Made by a program: the position numbers and the translations under genes
The notes under the pieces: generated by a model
The model's database searches: none
Seen by the model: the letters and a program-made list of their open reading frames with translations, nothing else
What the model was told of the DNA's origin: nothing
Assembly: GCA_914767715.1 (NCBI GenBank)
Contig: OU612071.1
Location: 15,186,948 to 15,250,947 of the forward strand
DNA length: 64,000 nt
Source: Membranipora membranacea
Taxonomy: Eukaryota > Bryozoa > Gymnolaemata > Cheilostomatida > Membraniporidae
Direction of reading: 5' to 3'
Shown here: piece by piece, positions 47,301 to 59,411 of the stretch
Layout: every line of letters starts with the position of its first letter
Position numbering within the stretch: position 1 is the first letter of the stretch

Positions 47301-50063
47301 TTCTGTTTCTATACCACAAGCCATATAATTTTGCAAACAGCAGTTTAATTGTCAATAAAAAAAGGATTGGTTTTTCAATCTTCACACATATTCTACAGGT
47401 GCTGCTAAACAATTGTGTATTTTGAAACAAATATTCTTTGTTTCGAGCCAACTCATTTCATATACAAAAAGCAGGGAAGTAATTTAGGTATATTCCTGTT
47501 GTATCTCTGGGTATATACGCGTTGACTTTTGTATATTAACAACTATGCTTTTAGAGTTAGTCTATTGATTACACATTTTCGTTTCACAGCTGTTGAATAT
47601 AAACCAGGTTACATACCACAATCTCAACTGGGCAAGAATCCACAGTGTCATTAAAACAGCATGATTTGTTTTCATTTATCTATTATGCTACAGCAGGGAT
47701 TGATCTATTTATTGTCATTCATTTCTTGTGTGTGCGCTGGTGTGTTACATGGATAGTACTCAATGTTTATGTTGCTTGATCGGGATTAAAACTATTATAA
47801 AATAAGATACAATCTATCTATTAAAGCTAACTATTGCTATCCATATCATATCATATCATTACACAACACTGACTTTTTTAGGGATGGGTTGGGAAATGTG
47901 AAGACAATTATACACAAGGGAATGTCATAAGAATAGCTTGTTTATTTTAGATCTAGTCAACAGCCAGCGTTCCCCTAAATCTGCCCAACAGACAAGTACT
48001 TAGTAGTGGCATTTCATGACTGAGACTACATTGTTTCAATCTCAGCATAGATGGCAAAGATGTTTGACTGAATGCAAACCATGCAATGGATCAGCTGCTA
48101 CTTGGAATTGAATGAAAATTGTGCCGACCAGACACTGGTGTTGTGCAAACTATATAATAACCTACATTTCAAGCTGTCTAGAAAACCTTGCAAATAAATA
48201 ACATTCTTTCCCTTTGATGGAACTATCATATGCAGTGTTGTAGCTGCGCTGTGTTACAGTGCATGCATGCTTTATTCATTGCCTTGGAATGCTAGCTAGC
48301 TTGCTGCAATTTGCTATCAGTTGCATTGTTCGGACGTTGGGTAGCTTTATATGTATTGGGTCCTTTGTGTAATGTGTGGCACTGCTAATGCGGGTTTGGT
48401 AGCTGAGAGGAAACAATGTTCTGTAAAATACTCATGTTTTTAATTTACTGAAATACTAACTATAAACAACTGTACGGTCCTGATATTTAAACGCCTTAAT
48501 GGAGCACTGAGGTACGTGAGCACTTTCTTTGCTTACTATTGTTATATTGATGTTACATTTGATGTTGACAACTTGAATTTGTTGTTGACGATTACCTGGT
48601 TGGTTTGTAAACCCATCCAATTGTTACAATGTATCGTTATAATATTACTGTTTCACGATAAGATTGGAAATAAAATAGAAATACTCTAGAAACACTGTCT
48701 TCCAACGTTAGGCTCGGCCACGGCTGCTAAAATATACAAACTCTCAAAAGATACTCTCGGCGATTAACCAGCCTGCACGCTTTCTAAAAATAAGCGAACG
48801 CAGTTACAGTCTAGTTAAAACATATATTACGGGTTTCACTGCTCAATTTGTCCTTTGCAGTTGGCAGCTTAGATGTAAAACATTTGGTTGTGAACAATCT
48901 TTGAAAGTTGGGTAATATACCAAGGGAAACAGTTTGGGCATCTGCCACTTTAGTCCCTTGACTATATAGCTGTTCCCTTGCTTTTTTATGCTATGCATTT
49001 TTTTTCTCTATTACATGCCTTCTTTCCATCCGTAATTTGAGCGAAATGATTAAAAAAATAAAACATTACCCGAGGGTATGTGTGATATAGCTCTTAGTAC
49101 TCAAATGTGTGCTGCAGACTACTCCATATTTACCTTGTTGATTAATTGACGAAAGGTAATCTGGTGAAATGGAAGGAACAGTTGGAAGTACAGGTTGCCG
49201 TAGTTTGGTTAACCAAATGTGATACAGGCACTGAAGAGAATATTGGTGATTTGTGAATCTTTTTAAGGTGTGACTTAAACACTGCTTTAGATATCAATTG
49301 TCTAAATACGCCATCTCCTCAACTGTTACCCAATTCACAGAAATGCCTACCACACATTAATTTGGCTGATTGGGCATTCCCTTAAAAGACGCCCATGAGG
49401 AGAGGATACCCAGGGCAACATTCTGCTCGACAAAGTTAAGCTGATGCATGCAGAACCATGAGTTTTTTGGCATATACCCTGAGCACCTGAAAAGGTAAGT
49501 AACGCCTGAGACGATTTTACTACCAGTTCAGAAGAGAGTTGAATATTTTCTCAGTTACCCACAATAATTAGAAAAATCTTTAAAAAATATAATAGCCTAC
49601 TGACAACCCTAGCCAATAGTGGATTCTTTGGATGCAGATATATTGTTTCAGTCAACGATTGATTCAACTGTTTCAATTTCTAAATGTTGCTTTACATCAT
49701 GGGTGGCAACTTTTTCTTGAAAAATGCCACATTTTCCGCCGTCTCAACTCAAAAGGTCGCAACATATCTTTCAGGGATAAAATTGGAACTGGAGTAGCAA
49801 CTTTGGCAATTTCTATTATGTAAAAACTAAAACGGATTGATGTCTAAAAACTGCAGTATGTTGCAAAAACCATCAACTCAGCAGAAATACTGGTTTATCT
49901 AATTTTCTTGAGTTTTGTGATGTCACTTTACCTCGTGAATTGATTGTGTGCATGTCTGTATCCCCTTGTTTCATGTGTATGACAAAGTGCAGGGTGGGTG
50001 CGGACATAGAAACCAGCCTTGCTACACACAAGTTGGAGTGATTAACAGGAAAAACTGAATGTC
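47301..50063. other. Non-coding; third Myb-segment scrap
   Basis: 47940-48150 is a third, decayed copy of the helix-exon block (TCAACAGCCAGCGTTCCCC; compare TCAACAGCCAGCCTTCCC at 34142). The rest shows no convincing frame. The plus frame at 49632-49823 has no motif. Confidence 0.45.
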
Positions 50064-50255
50064 ATGAGCTCCAGTAGTGTAATATTCATAGCCATATCAG
50101 ATCATGCCTGCCTGATGACAGTACCAGAAGGTGAATATGACAAGCCTAAGTCAGTGATTAAGTCAGTGTGCTACAGAAACTATCAAATAGAAGCTGGACA
50201 ATTCAACGTGAAGATCAGGAAGGTAGCATGTGTAATCACAATGGAAAAACAATAG
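50064..50255 (+). pseudogene. LINE endonuclease C-terminal scrap
   Basis: ISDHACLMTV followed by KSVCYRNYQIE and a Phe resembles the end of the apurinic-type endonuclease of non-LTR elements (SDH catalytic histidine, then R-x-Y and F). It is 64 codons long and isolated from the RT piece at 50.7 kb by a different repeat. Confidence 0.45.
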
Positions 50256-50510
50256 AGAATGATAGTAATAGAAAACACATGCGAGGGCATTGTACTAGCT
50301 ATGACCTTGTCCTTTGATGCCATACTATCGGTGAAAGTCAGGCAAGCAAAACATCAGTATCTGTTTCCACAATTAATCATTCAACTCTTGCACCTTTGGC
50401 TGTTAGAAGACCCTTCGCTTAAAAAATGATCACACCACTCAGAGCAGAGAGGAAAACTGACACAAAAATTCCAGCAAGCTTATTCTTCCTGCGATGGTAA
50501 GGTAATGCTA

Positions 50511-50664
50511 TTAAGAGGAGATGGTCAGTATGGCGCAGTACATTTAACATGCTTGTGTTTGTTGTCGAAAACAATGAAATATAAATGCTCAAAAGAACTC
50601 ATATTTGGAAACTATCACTCACAAAATAAACCATGTCTGTCCACAGATAGACTGAATTCCAAGC
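50511..50664 (+). pseudogene. Eroded membrane exon and 3' sequence
   Basis: Text ending GTTGTCGAAAACAATGAAAT (50565-50584) aligns with TCTGTCGAAAAAAATGAAAT at the end of the 36874 membrane exon. Both continue through AAACTATCACTC and CTGTCCACAG. The hydrophobic frame is broken here. It is joined to the start of repeat copy 2. Confidence 0.55.
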
Positions 50665-51311
50665 TCTGTCAGGTATCTTGCTATATTGATTGATAACACA
50701 CTAAGATTTAGTGAGCATGCAGATATGGTCATTTCTAAAGCTAAACAGAGATTATATGTTGTGAGGCGTTTTCATGCTCTGGATGCAGATACAAAACTAG
50801 TCAAGCAGCTTTATAGAACTTTTATTGAGTCGAAATTGATGTTTGCTATTTTTCTATATTATCCCCACATGTATAGTATTCAGCAAAATGCTATGCAATC
50901 GATTTTGAATGAAGCCACAAAACACGGTGCTAATATCCAACTCAGTCTAAACAAAGCGATCAAACTAAGATGTCAGAAGTATGTGCTGATGATCTATCAA
51001 GATGAGGCTCATTTTATTCATAGCATCATCGAGACAATGCCATCAGGACGCCTGCGTGCTCCTAAGATCAGGCCGTCAAAGGGAACTGACTCGTTTTATC
51101 GTGTTTTAGTCCGCATCATAAATGCAAACCTGTTTTAACTCTCTGGTCGCTGTTTTATTTTTCCCTCCTCTGCTCTTCCACAATCTCACGTATTTTATTA
51201 TAACAACCTGCTTTAGTCTATATATTTTTACACTTTTTACACTACTTTATGGACAGTTTACACCCAGAACAAAAATCATAGTGTTTTTTAATACTCATGA
51301 CAAATATATGA

Positions 51312-51390
<79 letters not shown>
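50665..51390 (+). mobile_element. 5'-truncated LINE inserted in repeat copy 2
   Basis: The last 150 codons of a non-LTR reverse transcriptase ORF (50686-51138; IDNTLRFSEHADMVISKAKQ, LYRTFIESKLMFAIF) are followed by a 3' UTR and an (AATC)n tail. Copy 1 reads straight across the junction (GACTGAATTCCC then ATATATAAATAG), so both ends are defined. The frame is open, so the insertion is relatively recent. The C-terminal motifs fit the Jockey/CR1 group. Confidence 0.75.
51312..51390. repeat. (AATC)n microsatellite, LINE 3' tail
   Basis: About 19 perfect copies of a 4-base unit, directly ending the LINE. Confidence 0.95.
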
Positions 51391-51391
<1 letters not shown>

Positions 51392-52093
51392 TTTAAATAG
51401 TACAGTAGGTTAACGGTTTATTATACACTCAGGGTAGGCAACTCCTGAATTGATTTGATATTTTCAGATATTTATTGATTCAAAATTGGATGCATAGTAT
51501 ATTTTTGTTTTAGATTTGGAGATGGTAGCGCCGTAGCTGCATTTATGATATTTGTTGTTGCATGCATATTTTACTTGATAAGTGAGTACATTACATTACA
51601 AGTATTGCAGTTGCAGAATTTCACCCAATGTTCACTCAAATCAAAACCATTGAGCATCAGCGTCTTGGGTGAGTGGCAGATGTTGTTGCAGAATGTGTTT
51701 GCAGCGTTTTAACCCACAGATACCCTATGGAACCATAGTATGCCAAATAGCTGATAGCTAAGTGGGATCACACTGAAGGAGCTAAATGAAAATGATGTTT
51801 GTTTGCAGACGCAAAAATTGTTGCCGATAACTGACACGATTATAGCTCAACAAATTATTGTTATGCGGGTCTAACTGCTGTCTTTACTTGAATGCAAGCA
51901 CAATCCCGTGACCTGTCTGTTCTGCTCTTAAAATTGATTTGATAGGCAATCATAATATGTAGCAAATATACTCATTGTGCAATAATTCTGAGAAAATCGG
52001 CATTCAACAAACTGAAACCTGCTACAAAGGATTGACGGATCGGATCGCTCAACTGGATAGGTTTAAGAGGGTAAACAAAATTAACATGCCTAG

Positions 52094-52251
52094 AGGAAGA
52101 TATGATCGGATCTTTCTTGAGGAAATCTGCCTTGCAAGAAACCAGTTTGGTCAATGAGAATAGTGACGAGTTTGTCACAATGGTCCGCCCGAATACGCGC
52201 CGGAACCGACCAATCAGGTCTGACGACTTCCTGATGAGTTCACCAGAGTAA
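52094..52251 (+). CDS. Basic C-terminal tail exon (copy 2)
   Basis: The GCCTAG acceptor-like site is followed by a frame of 52 codons ending TAA. It has the same reading as 447-604 with several amino-acid changes (RPNTRRNRPIRSDDF). A phase-1 link to a membrane exon is possible. Whether it belongs to a host receptor or a retroelement protein end is open. Confidence 0.35.
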
Positions 52252-52316
52252 AGACAATATGCTACATACAGGCGGGGGCAACACTATGGCTTGGTAGCCG
52301 CGCCTCCATTGAAGAT

Positions 52317-52323
52317 TATAAAA
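52317..52323 (+). promoter_or_regulatory. TATA box
   Basis: TATAAAA about 56 bases upstream of the ATG at 52379; conserved in copy 1. Confidence 0.35.
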
Positions 52324-52378
52324 TCACACGCACCGCGGCTTAGCGGTCAACTACGTGATACCAGAATAATCTACAAAA

Positions 52379-52552
52379 ATGGGTAAACATTTTGAGTGTG
52401 AAAATTGCAACTATGAATGTAGAGTATTGTCCGACATGGTGACACACTATGCGGAATGTCAGGGGAAGATGGACCAGGGATCTGAGCTAGAGATTGACAT
52501 CAACGGGGCTTTCATCGTAGTTGACGTTGACCTGGAAGATGTACAAGACTAA
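52379..52552 (+). CDS. 57-residue C2HC zinc-finger protein or first exon
   Basis: Starts MGKHFECENCNYECRVLSDM, then VTHYAEC: Cys-x2-Cys, His and Cys at C2HC spacing, followed by an acidic tail. TATA and leader precede it. Downstream, after CTCCCACAG (52611-52619), an open frame at 52622-52921 (99 codons, Gln/Thr-rich start) may be a second exon, but no clean donor in phase was found. Confidence 0.45.
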   Translation: MGKHFECENCNYECRVLSDMVTHYAECQGKMDQGSELEIDINGAFIVVDVDLEDVQD

Positions 52553-52690
52553 CTAACAGGCATCGAAAAAAGGATTGCGACCTCTTACAAAAATAACAAG
52601 AATCCTTGACCTCCCACAGATGTGCCAACGCCGTCCAAGGAGGTAGCGCTAGTGACAGCTGCTGCACAGGTAGAGAGTATCAATCAGGAG

Positions 52691-54099
52691 AGCAGACAAG
52701 AAGCAATAGACATGACCACAACAGTGCAAGGCGATGCAGTGCAGTATGCCCAGCTCTCTATTCGCCTCCACGTATTCCACCACTGCGATGGACATAACAC
52801 AGATGGAGGGAGGCCATCGATGGCTGACCCCACGTCCAGGACCGGGCGCAGCTCAAACCCCAGATATCAGCTAGACTACAGACAGATCTGGTTCAGTGAA
52901 TTGATTATTCATTACGCTTAAAATGTTCTGGTCATAAATACATACAACTGTATTATCAATCAAGTTCAAATACAGGTCAAATATACCTTAAACCTGTCTA
53001 AAAATCAGACTCTGTAAAACTGTGGTAAATAGCTCATGTACCCTCTACATAATCACAATTAGGTGGTCGCAACTTGCGGTTATGATACTATGGTATGACT
53101 CTTCCAGTCCATGGCTCATGATTTCAGCCTATTTTACTTACTGAGAGTCACAGCAAGATATATATAGAGTTTATTGTTATGAGTGGCACTCATCCATATA
53201 CACGACTGATCATAATGTGGCATGATGATGATAAAATACTGTCCGATTACCTACCAATTGATAAGTAATGCAAATGGGCATTGTAATATGAATTGTTGTT
53301 CCGCTGTGTCCAAGTGGAGCTAGTGTAGTCTCCCTACTAATAATCCATATAGTATCTTTGCATCAAGCATCATTAATTACCACATGACAGATGGAGCAAT
53401 GAACTCAGTTCATTGATCAGGGTGTCAAGCAAGATACCAGTTAATATAAATGTAGGCTACTATTATTCTTGAGAACTCATGGTACATATAGGAATGGATG
53501 TCCAGCACTTCAAGATATGGAGAGGTACCAATCTGTTCTTACAAGTTATCCTCATTCTAGTTGAGTCGATACTAAAGCTCGATCTAGAGATTTCTAGACC
53601 TGTCAAGGGGACAACTCCGATACGTGGCTTTTGCAAGAGCCACCACGGTAGAACTGGGCCAAGACGGTGATGTGCTCGGGGTATGACAACCATGCCTCCT
53701 GGCAGTTATTTCCCTTGGCCCAAACTTTTCATCAACAGGTGTCCCTGTGCTCAAACAGAGGCGTAATTACAAAAATTATACCAACCTCAACTTCAACTTC
53801 AACATACCAGCATGATGTGCAGTAGCATTGAGCTTGAATTGTCTCAAAACTGATTCCGATTCCATAACCACAATATCTTTTAATTGTCAGATGCTGAATC
53901 TGAAAAAAATATCAGTCTAAGAGAAATGCTTCTCCGGTTAGTCTATCTGAACCTTATTATCGATAGAAAAAACAGACTGAGGACAACTCTAGGATAGAAG
54001 TTTTGTTTTAAGTCAATAATCCTGGTTATTATATTATAAAACTATCACTCAGTCTAGAACACTACAATCACTTGTTTACTGGAAATAATAACGATCTGA
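52691..54099. other. No recognisable gene
   Basis: The open frame started above runs to 52921. The overlapping frames at 53463-53693 show no motif. The rest is AT-rich. Confidence 0.35.
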
Positions 54100-54198
54100 T
54101 TCATTCGGGACGTACCCAGGCAGGAAAATGGTAGTGACTGTGGAGTGTTTGTTTGTCGATATGCAGACTACATAGCTGGAGAAAGAGAAATGGATTTC
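54100..54198 (+). pseudogene. ULP1/SENP-type cysteine protease fragment
   Basis: The 33-codon open frame DVPRQENGSDCGVFVCRYAD carries the oxyanion Gln and the catalytic Cys in the family motif Q-x-x-x-x-D-C-G-V-F. The preceding His/Asp part was not found and a TGA follows. These proteases cut SUMO, and related domains occur in several DNA transposons, so this may be a transposon passenger. Confidence 0.6.
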
Positions 54199-54201
54199 TG
54201 A

Positions 54202-55590
54202 CAGGTCAGTTTTTCAGAACAGGAAAAGATTTTATGAGCAGCCATAAAAATATTTGTTTAATGAGTTTCGAAGTAAAATGAAAATAACTGTGAATATATA
54301 TAATAAGATCAAATGATAACAATAACAACGTTTTTACATTGTAAGCGGATATGGGCCAATACAGGGCCACAATTCAGCAAAGGATAATGGAGTTTGCCGA
54401 GTAATTCAATTCATTTCAATCATGCTGAAAACAAGTAGTTCATTTATTTTTTATCCTACAGCAATGGGTTTGTTATCTCTATTTTTATCCCCCTTTTACA
54501 GCCTCTTTTAGTTATAAATCAACCATAAATATGTATCATGTGCATATTATTCCTTTTTTTCAGAGACAATTTTGATCTTTATAAATTTATGGTGTACCTA
54601 ATCTGTAATATCATATTATGTTGATTCACACAGATTCAAACTCGCAACCACTCAAACTGAAACTCAGTGTTTTATTTTTATTTTATTTTGTAAACCAAGC
54701 AGCATAATAACATTTTTATTTTTATACAGCGATGGTTTTGCTATATCCATTCCTTTTCCTCTTTACTAGCCTATTATAAAATAAATAAATAAAGAGAAGT
54801 ACGTTTTTACCATGCTAGTCAATGTATATTTTACTCTTTGCACAACTGCGCGAAATTAAACTATAACTGAAATGACAACCAAAATAAATGTATCCTAATT
54901 TCTCTCAACCAGTGTACAAGATAACACATAGGAGTACTACTGTAATAAGCGGTTGGCTTTGTTAAAGATGTCAAAATTGGACCATGCTGCCCCTGATAGG
55001 CACACAGGCATCATAAACAATATGTAGGTACATGGTGGCAACTGTCATAATTAATTAATCAACATTGAAAGAACCTCATACCTAAGCAAGGAACAGCAAG
55101 ATACAAGGGGCTCAGCTTGGCGATTAGCATGACAGATTTTAACATCTATGTCAATAAAAAAAGTATCCATGCCAAACCCAACCACGCAGCACTCAACAAA
55201 CAAAACTGAACCATTTGCAAATCATTTGTTGAAAATTTAGATCAAAGCCGGAGTGAGAAAATAATGCATCCAAAACAAACCATGCAAAACTGAACAATTA
55301 TTTGCAAAACACTTGGTCGGGATGTTTTACCTAGCCTCTGATCTGATTTTTGCTTGTTCAAGGAGATTATTGACATTTTCTCATTCTGAAGCCAACCAAT
55401 GAAATTGTAACATTGGAAAAACATGTTATGAGGAAAATCCTGGACTAGGCAATGACCTCTATCGGAATGGAGCCGGATGGATCGAAGACATATGACAGCT
55501 AAGAAAGAATGTGAAGAGCTGATACCCGAGCTTATTAACACTCGGGTCCTGTCTCAGGCTATAAGGGGAGAGCCAATTAGTCCTTGTCAG
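54202..55590. other. No recognisable gene
   Basis: AT-rich. The minus frame at 55242-55541 lacks a motif. Confidence 0.4.
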
Positions 55591-55904
55591 AAGGAGTGTG
55601 TGAATGTGGTTCTGCCTTCCAGCTCAGACCTCAGACAACGCTAGCTAAAATTATTGCTGTTTATAAACCCGATGTATTATTATAATTTTACGAATGGTAC
55701 CAAGTGTGTCAACTATTTATAATAGCCTACAAGTAATGAGATGACGTGTGTTGCAATGAATCAGAGCATGTTACCTGAGGTTGGAATGCAACTTACATCA
55801 ATGAGAAATGTAAAAATATAATACGGGTTTATAAACTGCAATGATTTTAGCTAGCGTGGTGTGAGGTCTGAGCTGGAAGGCAGAACCACATTCACACTCT
55901 CCTT
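55591..55904. mobile_element. Foldback/MITE with about 95-base inverted arms
   Basis: 55591-55690 and 55811-55904 are inverted copies (AATGTGGTTCTGCCTTCCAG in the left arm, its complement in the right) with few mismatches. A unique 120-base centre lies between. No target duplication is certain. Confidence 0.7.
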
Positions 55905-57531
55905 TTATTAGCAACCAAAGTCATCTCATTCGAAATGTTTTGCACTCAGTGCCGGAAAAAACAATTTACAAAAAAAAGAGAAACGGAAGGGAAATAATAT
56001 CATCAATGATGTTGGTCAAGTCGATAATATAATATGGTTGAATAGTAAAGTTTTGAATGAACTGAACTTCTCTTTAAATGAGGTCCTTATAAATGGTAAT
56101 AGTAAGTCGTTCCTGCTTGATGGTGGCAAGTTGGCTTCAGGTACAGCAGATGAATGCATGAATCGTATCATGAATGGTATTGAAGAATCTGCTATTATAT
56201 ATGGTAAACTTCATAAAGTAAAATCTAAGCCAAGTTTTATCTCTTATAAAAGGTACACTATTTGGTAAAGATGCCTGTGTTGCATTGGTAGTTCCGACTA
56301 TGTCAAAACCAAAGTTTAAGCAAGGAAAGGGGGATCAGTGCCTTCTTTGCAGAGCAGAAACTAGACAAGAATATAATAGTAAGGTATGTAGGTAACAGAT
56401 TTCACATATTTCTTCATTTATGTGGTAGTCTATTTTATCTAAGAGCCCAGCTAAGAGGGTTCTTGAAAGTGTAAATTGGCATACTAGTATTATAAACGAT
56501 ATAGTTTCTGGTATTGTAAAGAAGCTTGAAGTTGGTAGTTGCTTGGTTAAACAATGACATGGCCATGGATGAAAGCAATGTAAAGGATGAAAGCAATGTA
56601 AAGGATGAAAGCAATGTAAAGGAAAGGAATGGAAAGGGATGGTGTCCGGAACATCAACTCCAAGAATGTGTTGTCTGTAATCTAAGAGAGCTGATTGCCT
56701 ACCCAAGTAAAATATGGAATAGAAAGTTAAACTGTTTTGGTTTGGATAACCCCGACGATGATCTTGTACATGATTCTGGCACCCCTGCACATCTGGCACC
56801 CCTGATGAGATTAGCCTTGACCTAGCATGGGGATTATCTGAGGTATTTATGAAGTTATAGAGAGGCAAACATCTAGGTATCTTGTTTGCAGGGAGCTCAT
56901 ACTATTGAGTGACATAAATAGAGCGGAGGTTAGAAGTGCCCCATACAAAAACATTGTGGCAGGGAGTATCGAAGGACTAACTGATTGGCAATTGCGCAAG
57001 TGCTCCAATGCTTCCACCTCTATGTTGCTTCCAAAACTATGTTTGCTATAAATAACACTGCTGGTTACCTAGATAATTCAAATGTTGATATTATGCTGGC
57101 TGATATATTATTGAGAGAGTTAAAAGATAGGTCTAGGGTTACGATTTTACGATGTTATGGCATGAGGAAATTGGAGACTCTAAGAGATGGCATTATTAAG
57201 TAGAAAAGAAAATTGTCAAGAATAAAAAAAGTAACCAGTCTGCGGCTGCGTAGTGGGATCGTTAGGGTTTGTTTGATCAGGCTGATGACATAACAATTAA
57301 TTTGCTAGGATTTTGTTAGTGAAGGTGATGTTATATTATGAGAAATCGCCCCCTAGAGATAAGAACCCTCCCCCCCCTCTTCAGGGAAAAGAACCTCCCC
57401 TTCAAGAGTTTACAGCGTGTTTATTACCAAACCACCATCAGCTTTCTATTTTTATTTCTGTCATTTATTGTAACATTTGTTGACCTGCATGCATGTATAA
57501 ACACTCCAGGCAACCACACGCCTGAAGTGTA
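55905..57531 (+). other. Coding-like but unassigned segments
   Basis: An open plus frame without a start (about 55996-56268) reads NFSLNEVLINGNSKSFLLDG and similar. It is followed by a frame with CLLCRAETRQEYNSK ending at a GTATGT donor (to about 56382), which contains a Cys-x2-Cys pair. A perfect 18-base unit (GATGAAAGCAATGTAAAG) is repeated three times at 56568-56621. A further open stretch lies at 56870-57050, and another frame ends at 57203. No family was recognised; probably a degraded mobile-element ORF. Confidence 0.35.
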
Positions 57532-58818
57532 ATGGCCGAATTATATCATATCGGTGAGCGGGGGGTACTCCAGGGCCTGCCCAGCAGTTGCTCTCTGTTT
57601 AACATTGTCACGGACGGTGTGACTGCAAAGCTGGATGTCGATCTAGGCGTAGATGCGCTTGGAACTGACGGAAAGGCCATTAGAGGCAAAGGAGTAGTTC
57701 AGGGTAAGATACCATGCCTGCATTTTGCAGACGACACGATCCTAATCTCAAACACTCCTGAGGCCCACCAAGCGCAGCTCAATAGGTTCGTCAGCGCCCT
57801 CGCTCATGTGGGTAGGAAAAGTAGGCTCCTTTCGCTTGTCCACAAAAGAGGAAAGTGGTTAAGTACCACCGATATGGCCGTTATGGCAGACCAGCAGCGC
57901 ATCCCTGCAATGCTGTATACCGAAACATGCAAGTACCTGGGTGTATGGTTTGGGGCTGCTGGACTCTCGGACGGGAACGCTAAGGAGGTACTTATGGAGG
58001 GACTCGTGGAGATCGAAGCATCGGAGCTAAACGCCGGACAGCAAGGCTGGGCGTTGCGTAAAAACTTGATCCCAAAGCTGATCCACTGTCTGGTGCTGTG
58101 TCACAAGGTCAGGGGTGGACTGAATGTTTTGGACAAGAATATTCGCCGTTTCGTGTCAGCATGGTGTAACTTCCCGGCCGAAGCACCTTGGTCGATATTC
58201 CATGCAAGGGTAAAAGACGGCGGACTAGAAATCCCCCAGCTACGAGCAGTAACACCCTTTCTCCAGAAGAGAAGACTCGAGCTCCTTCAAAGATCTGATG
58301 ACCCGGTCGTCAGCAAAGTCGTGAAAGGGGCGCTCTTTACCCGGTTACTGGAGAAAGCATCTAGGCTCTTTAAAATGTGATTAGGAGGTGATAGTGTCCG
58401 AGATGAACCTCGTGAGACAGGGGCTGAGGCAGACTCCCGCTCGTCTGCTCTGGTGCCACGAGGAGACGCTGGCCTACTGCATTTGCTCGAGTGGGTCAGG
58501 GCATCCCTAGGACACATACTCCAAAGATGCCCCTTCGGCAAAGAAACTCGGATGGAACGCCATAACCAAATCGCTCGGATGCTGAAGCAGTTTCTGGAGA
58601 GAAAGAGTTCTGTGGTAATGTCGGAGCCCGAGGTTAGAGCACCCTCGGGCAGTATCCTCAAACTAGATCTAATCGCGATCGGAGACAACAGAACGAGCGC
58701 ATTCGTCATGGATGTCGCTGTGAGTGGGGATGGTGAGAATCCGAACGTAAAGGAAAAATCCAAGGCCACTAAATACAACGTGCAGGGATCCGATGGTGTG
58801 CTAGTAAAAGGCTGTTGA
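57532..58818 (+). pseudogene. R2/NeSL-type LINE: RT C-half and restriction-like endonuclease
   Basis: The RT part has GVLQGLPSSCSLFN, the FADD catalytic site (residues 65-68) and YLGVWFG. The C-terminal thumb ends KDGGLEIPQLRAV, typical of single-ORF site-specific LINEs. After one in-frame TGA (58378-58380) the same frame continues with LGHILQRCP (zinc-binding region) and RHNQIARML. The endonuclease core follows (LKLDLIAIG where PD is usual; FVMDVAV with the second Asp). Codon use is more GC-rich than the surroundings, suggesting a recent arrival. The 5' half is missing. Confidence 0.8.
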
Positions 58819-58837
58819 AATAGTATTAACAGTAAAT

Positions 58838-58905
58838 TATAAATGTAATATCACATTGTCAACATTGTAACATTGTAATTTTGTAACATTGTAATTATAG
58901 AGAAG
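58838..58905. repeat. TAACATTG-type short repeat after the LINE
   Basis: ACATTGTAACATTGTAATTTTGTAACATTG: short irregular tandem units immediately downstream of the R2-like ORF. Probably its 3' tail. Confidence 0.6.
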
Positions 58906-59411
58906 ACATAAAATACTAATGCTGTGATTAGTAACGCTGTCAATCCGAGAAAGCCACTGTATTGAATACCAAACAGTTGGGACAGAGACAAAAATTATGT
59001 GCTCATGTCAGGCGGGTAGACAACTGCCAGTCCTATGAGTATTTGGTACTATACAACAATAATCCTATGATAATTAATCATAATATACCAGTGTGAGAGC
59101 AAGCAACTCCCTGACATTAAATAAAGGTTGTCAAGAATGATTACATTGTTGATTTTGTATCGGTTTTTATTTTAACTATGCTATTGAGTACGTTAATATC
59201 GTCATCAAATATATTATATTAATAAAACCCATTCTACAGTAGTTGTCTTACGGCTGGTTATTTTTTCATGACATTGACGTCGAAAACTTATGCCATAAAT
59301 CTTAGACTTTAATGACATGCAATCAGTCGGGTACTTCATTTTTTAATCCTTTCTGTCACTTGACGAAAACACCTTGAAATCTCACACTAACAATTTCACA
59401 TTTTAGATAAA
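58906..59411. other. No gene seen
   Basis: AT-rich spacer. An acceptor-like TTTTAG stands just before the next ATG. Confidence 0.4.

Larger units (their letters stand above)
51391..52690 (+). repeat. Long dispersed repeat, copy 2
   Basis: Inverted partner of 1-1310. Contents in order: a membrane exon (51514-51581, same one-base lesion as copy 1), a tail exon, a TATA box and a zinc-finger ORF. The start also matches 36790-36930 and 46660-46760, linking it to the stalk/membrane gene family. Confidence 0.85.

Noticed and set aside
56335-56868. 177-codon minus-strand frame
   Set aside because: Contains HCFHPL repeats from the 18-bp tandem unit; no motif and opposite to exon-like text on the plus strand.
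58287-58778. 163-codon minus-strand frame
   Set aside because: Antisense to the R2-like endonuclease region.
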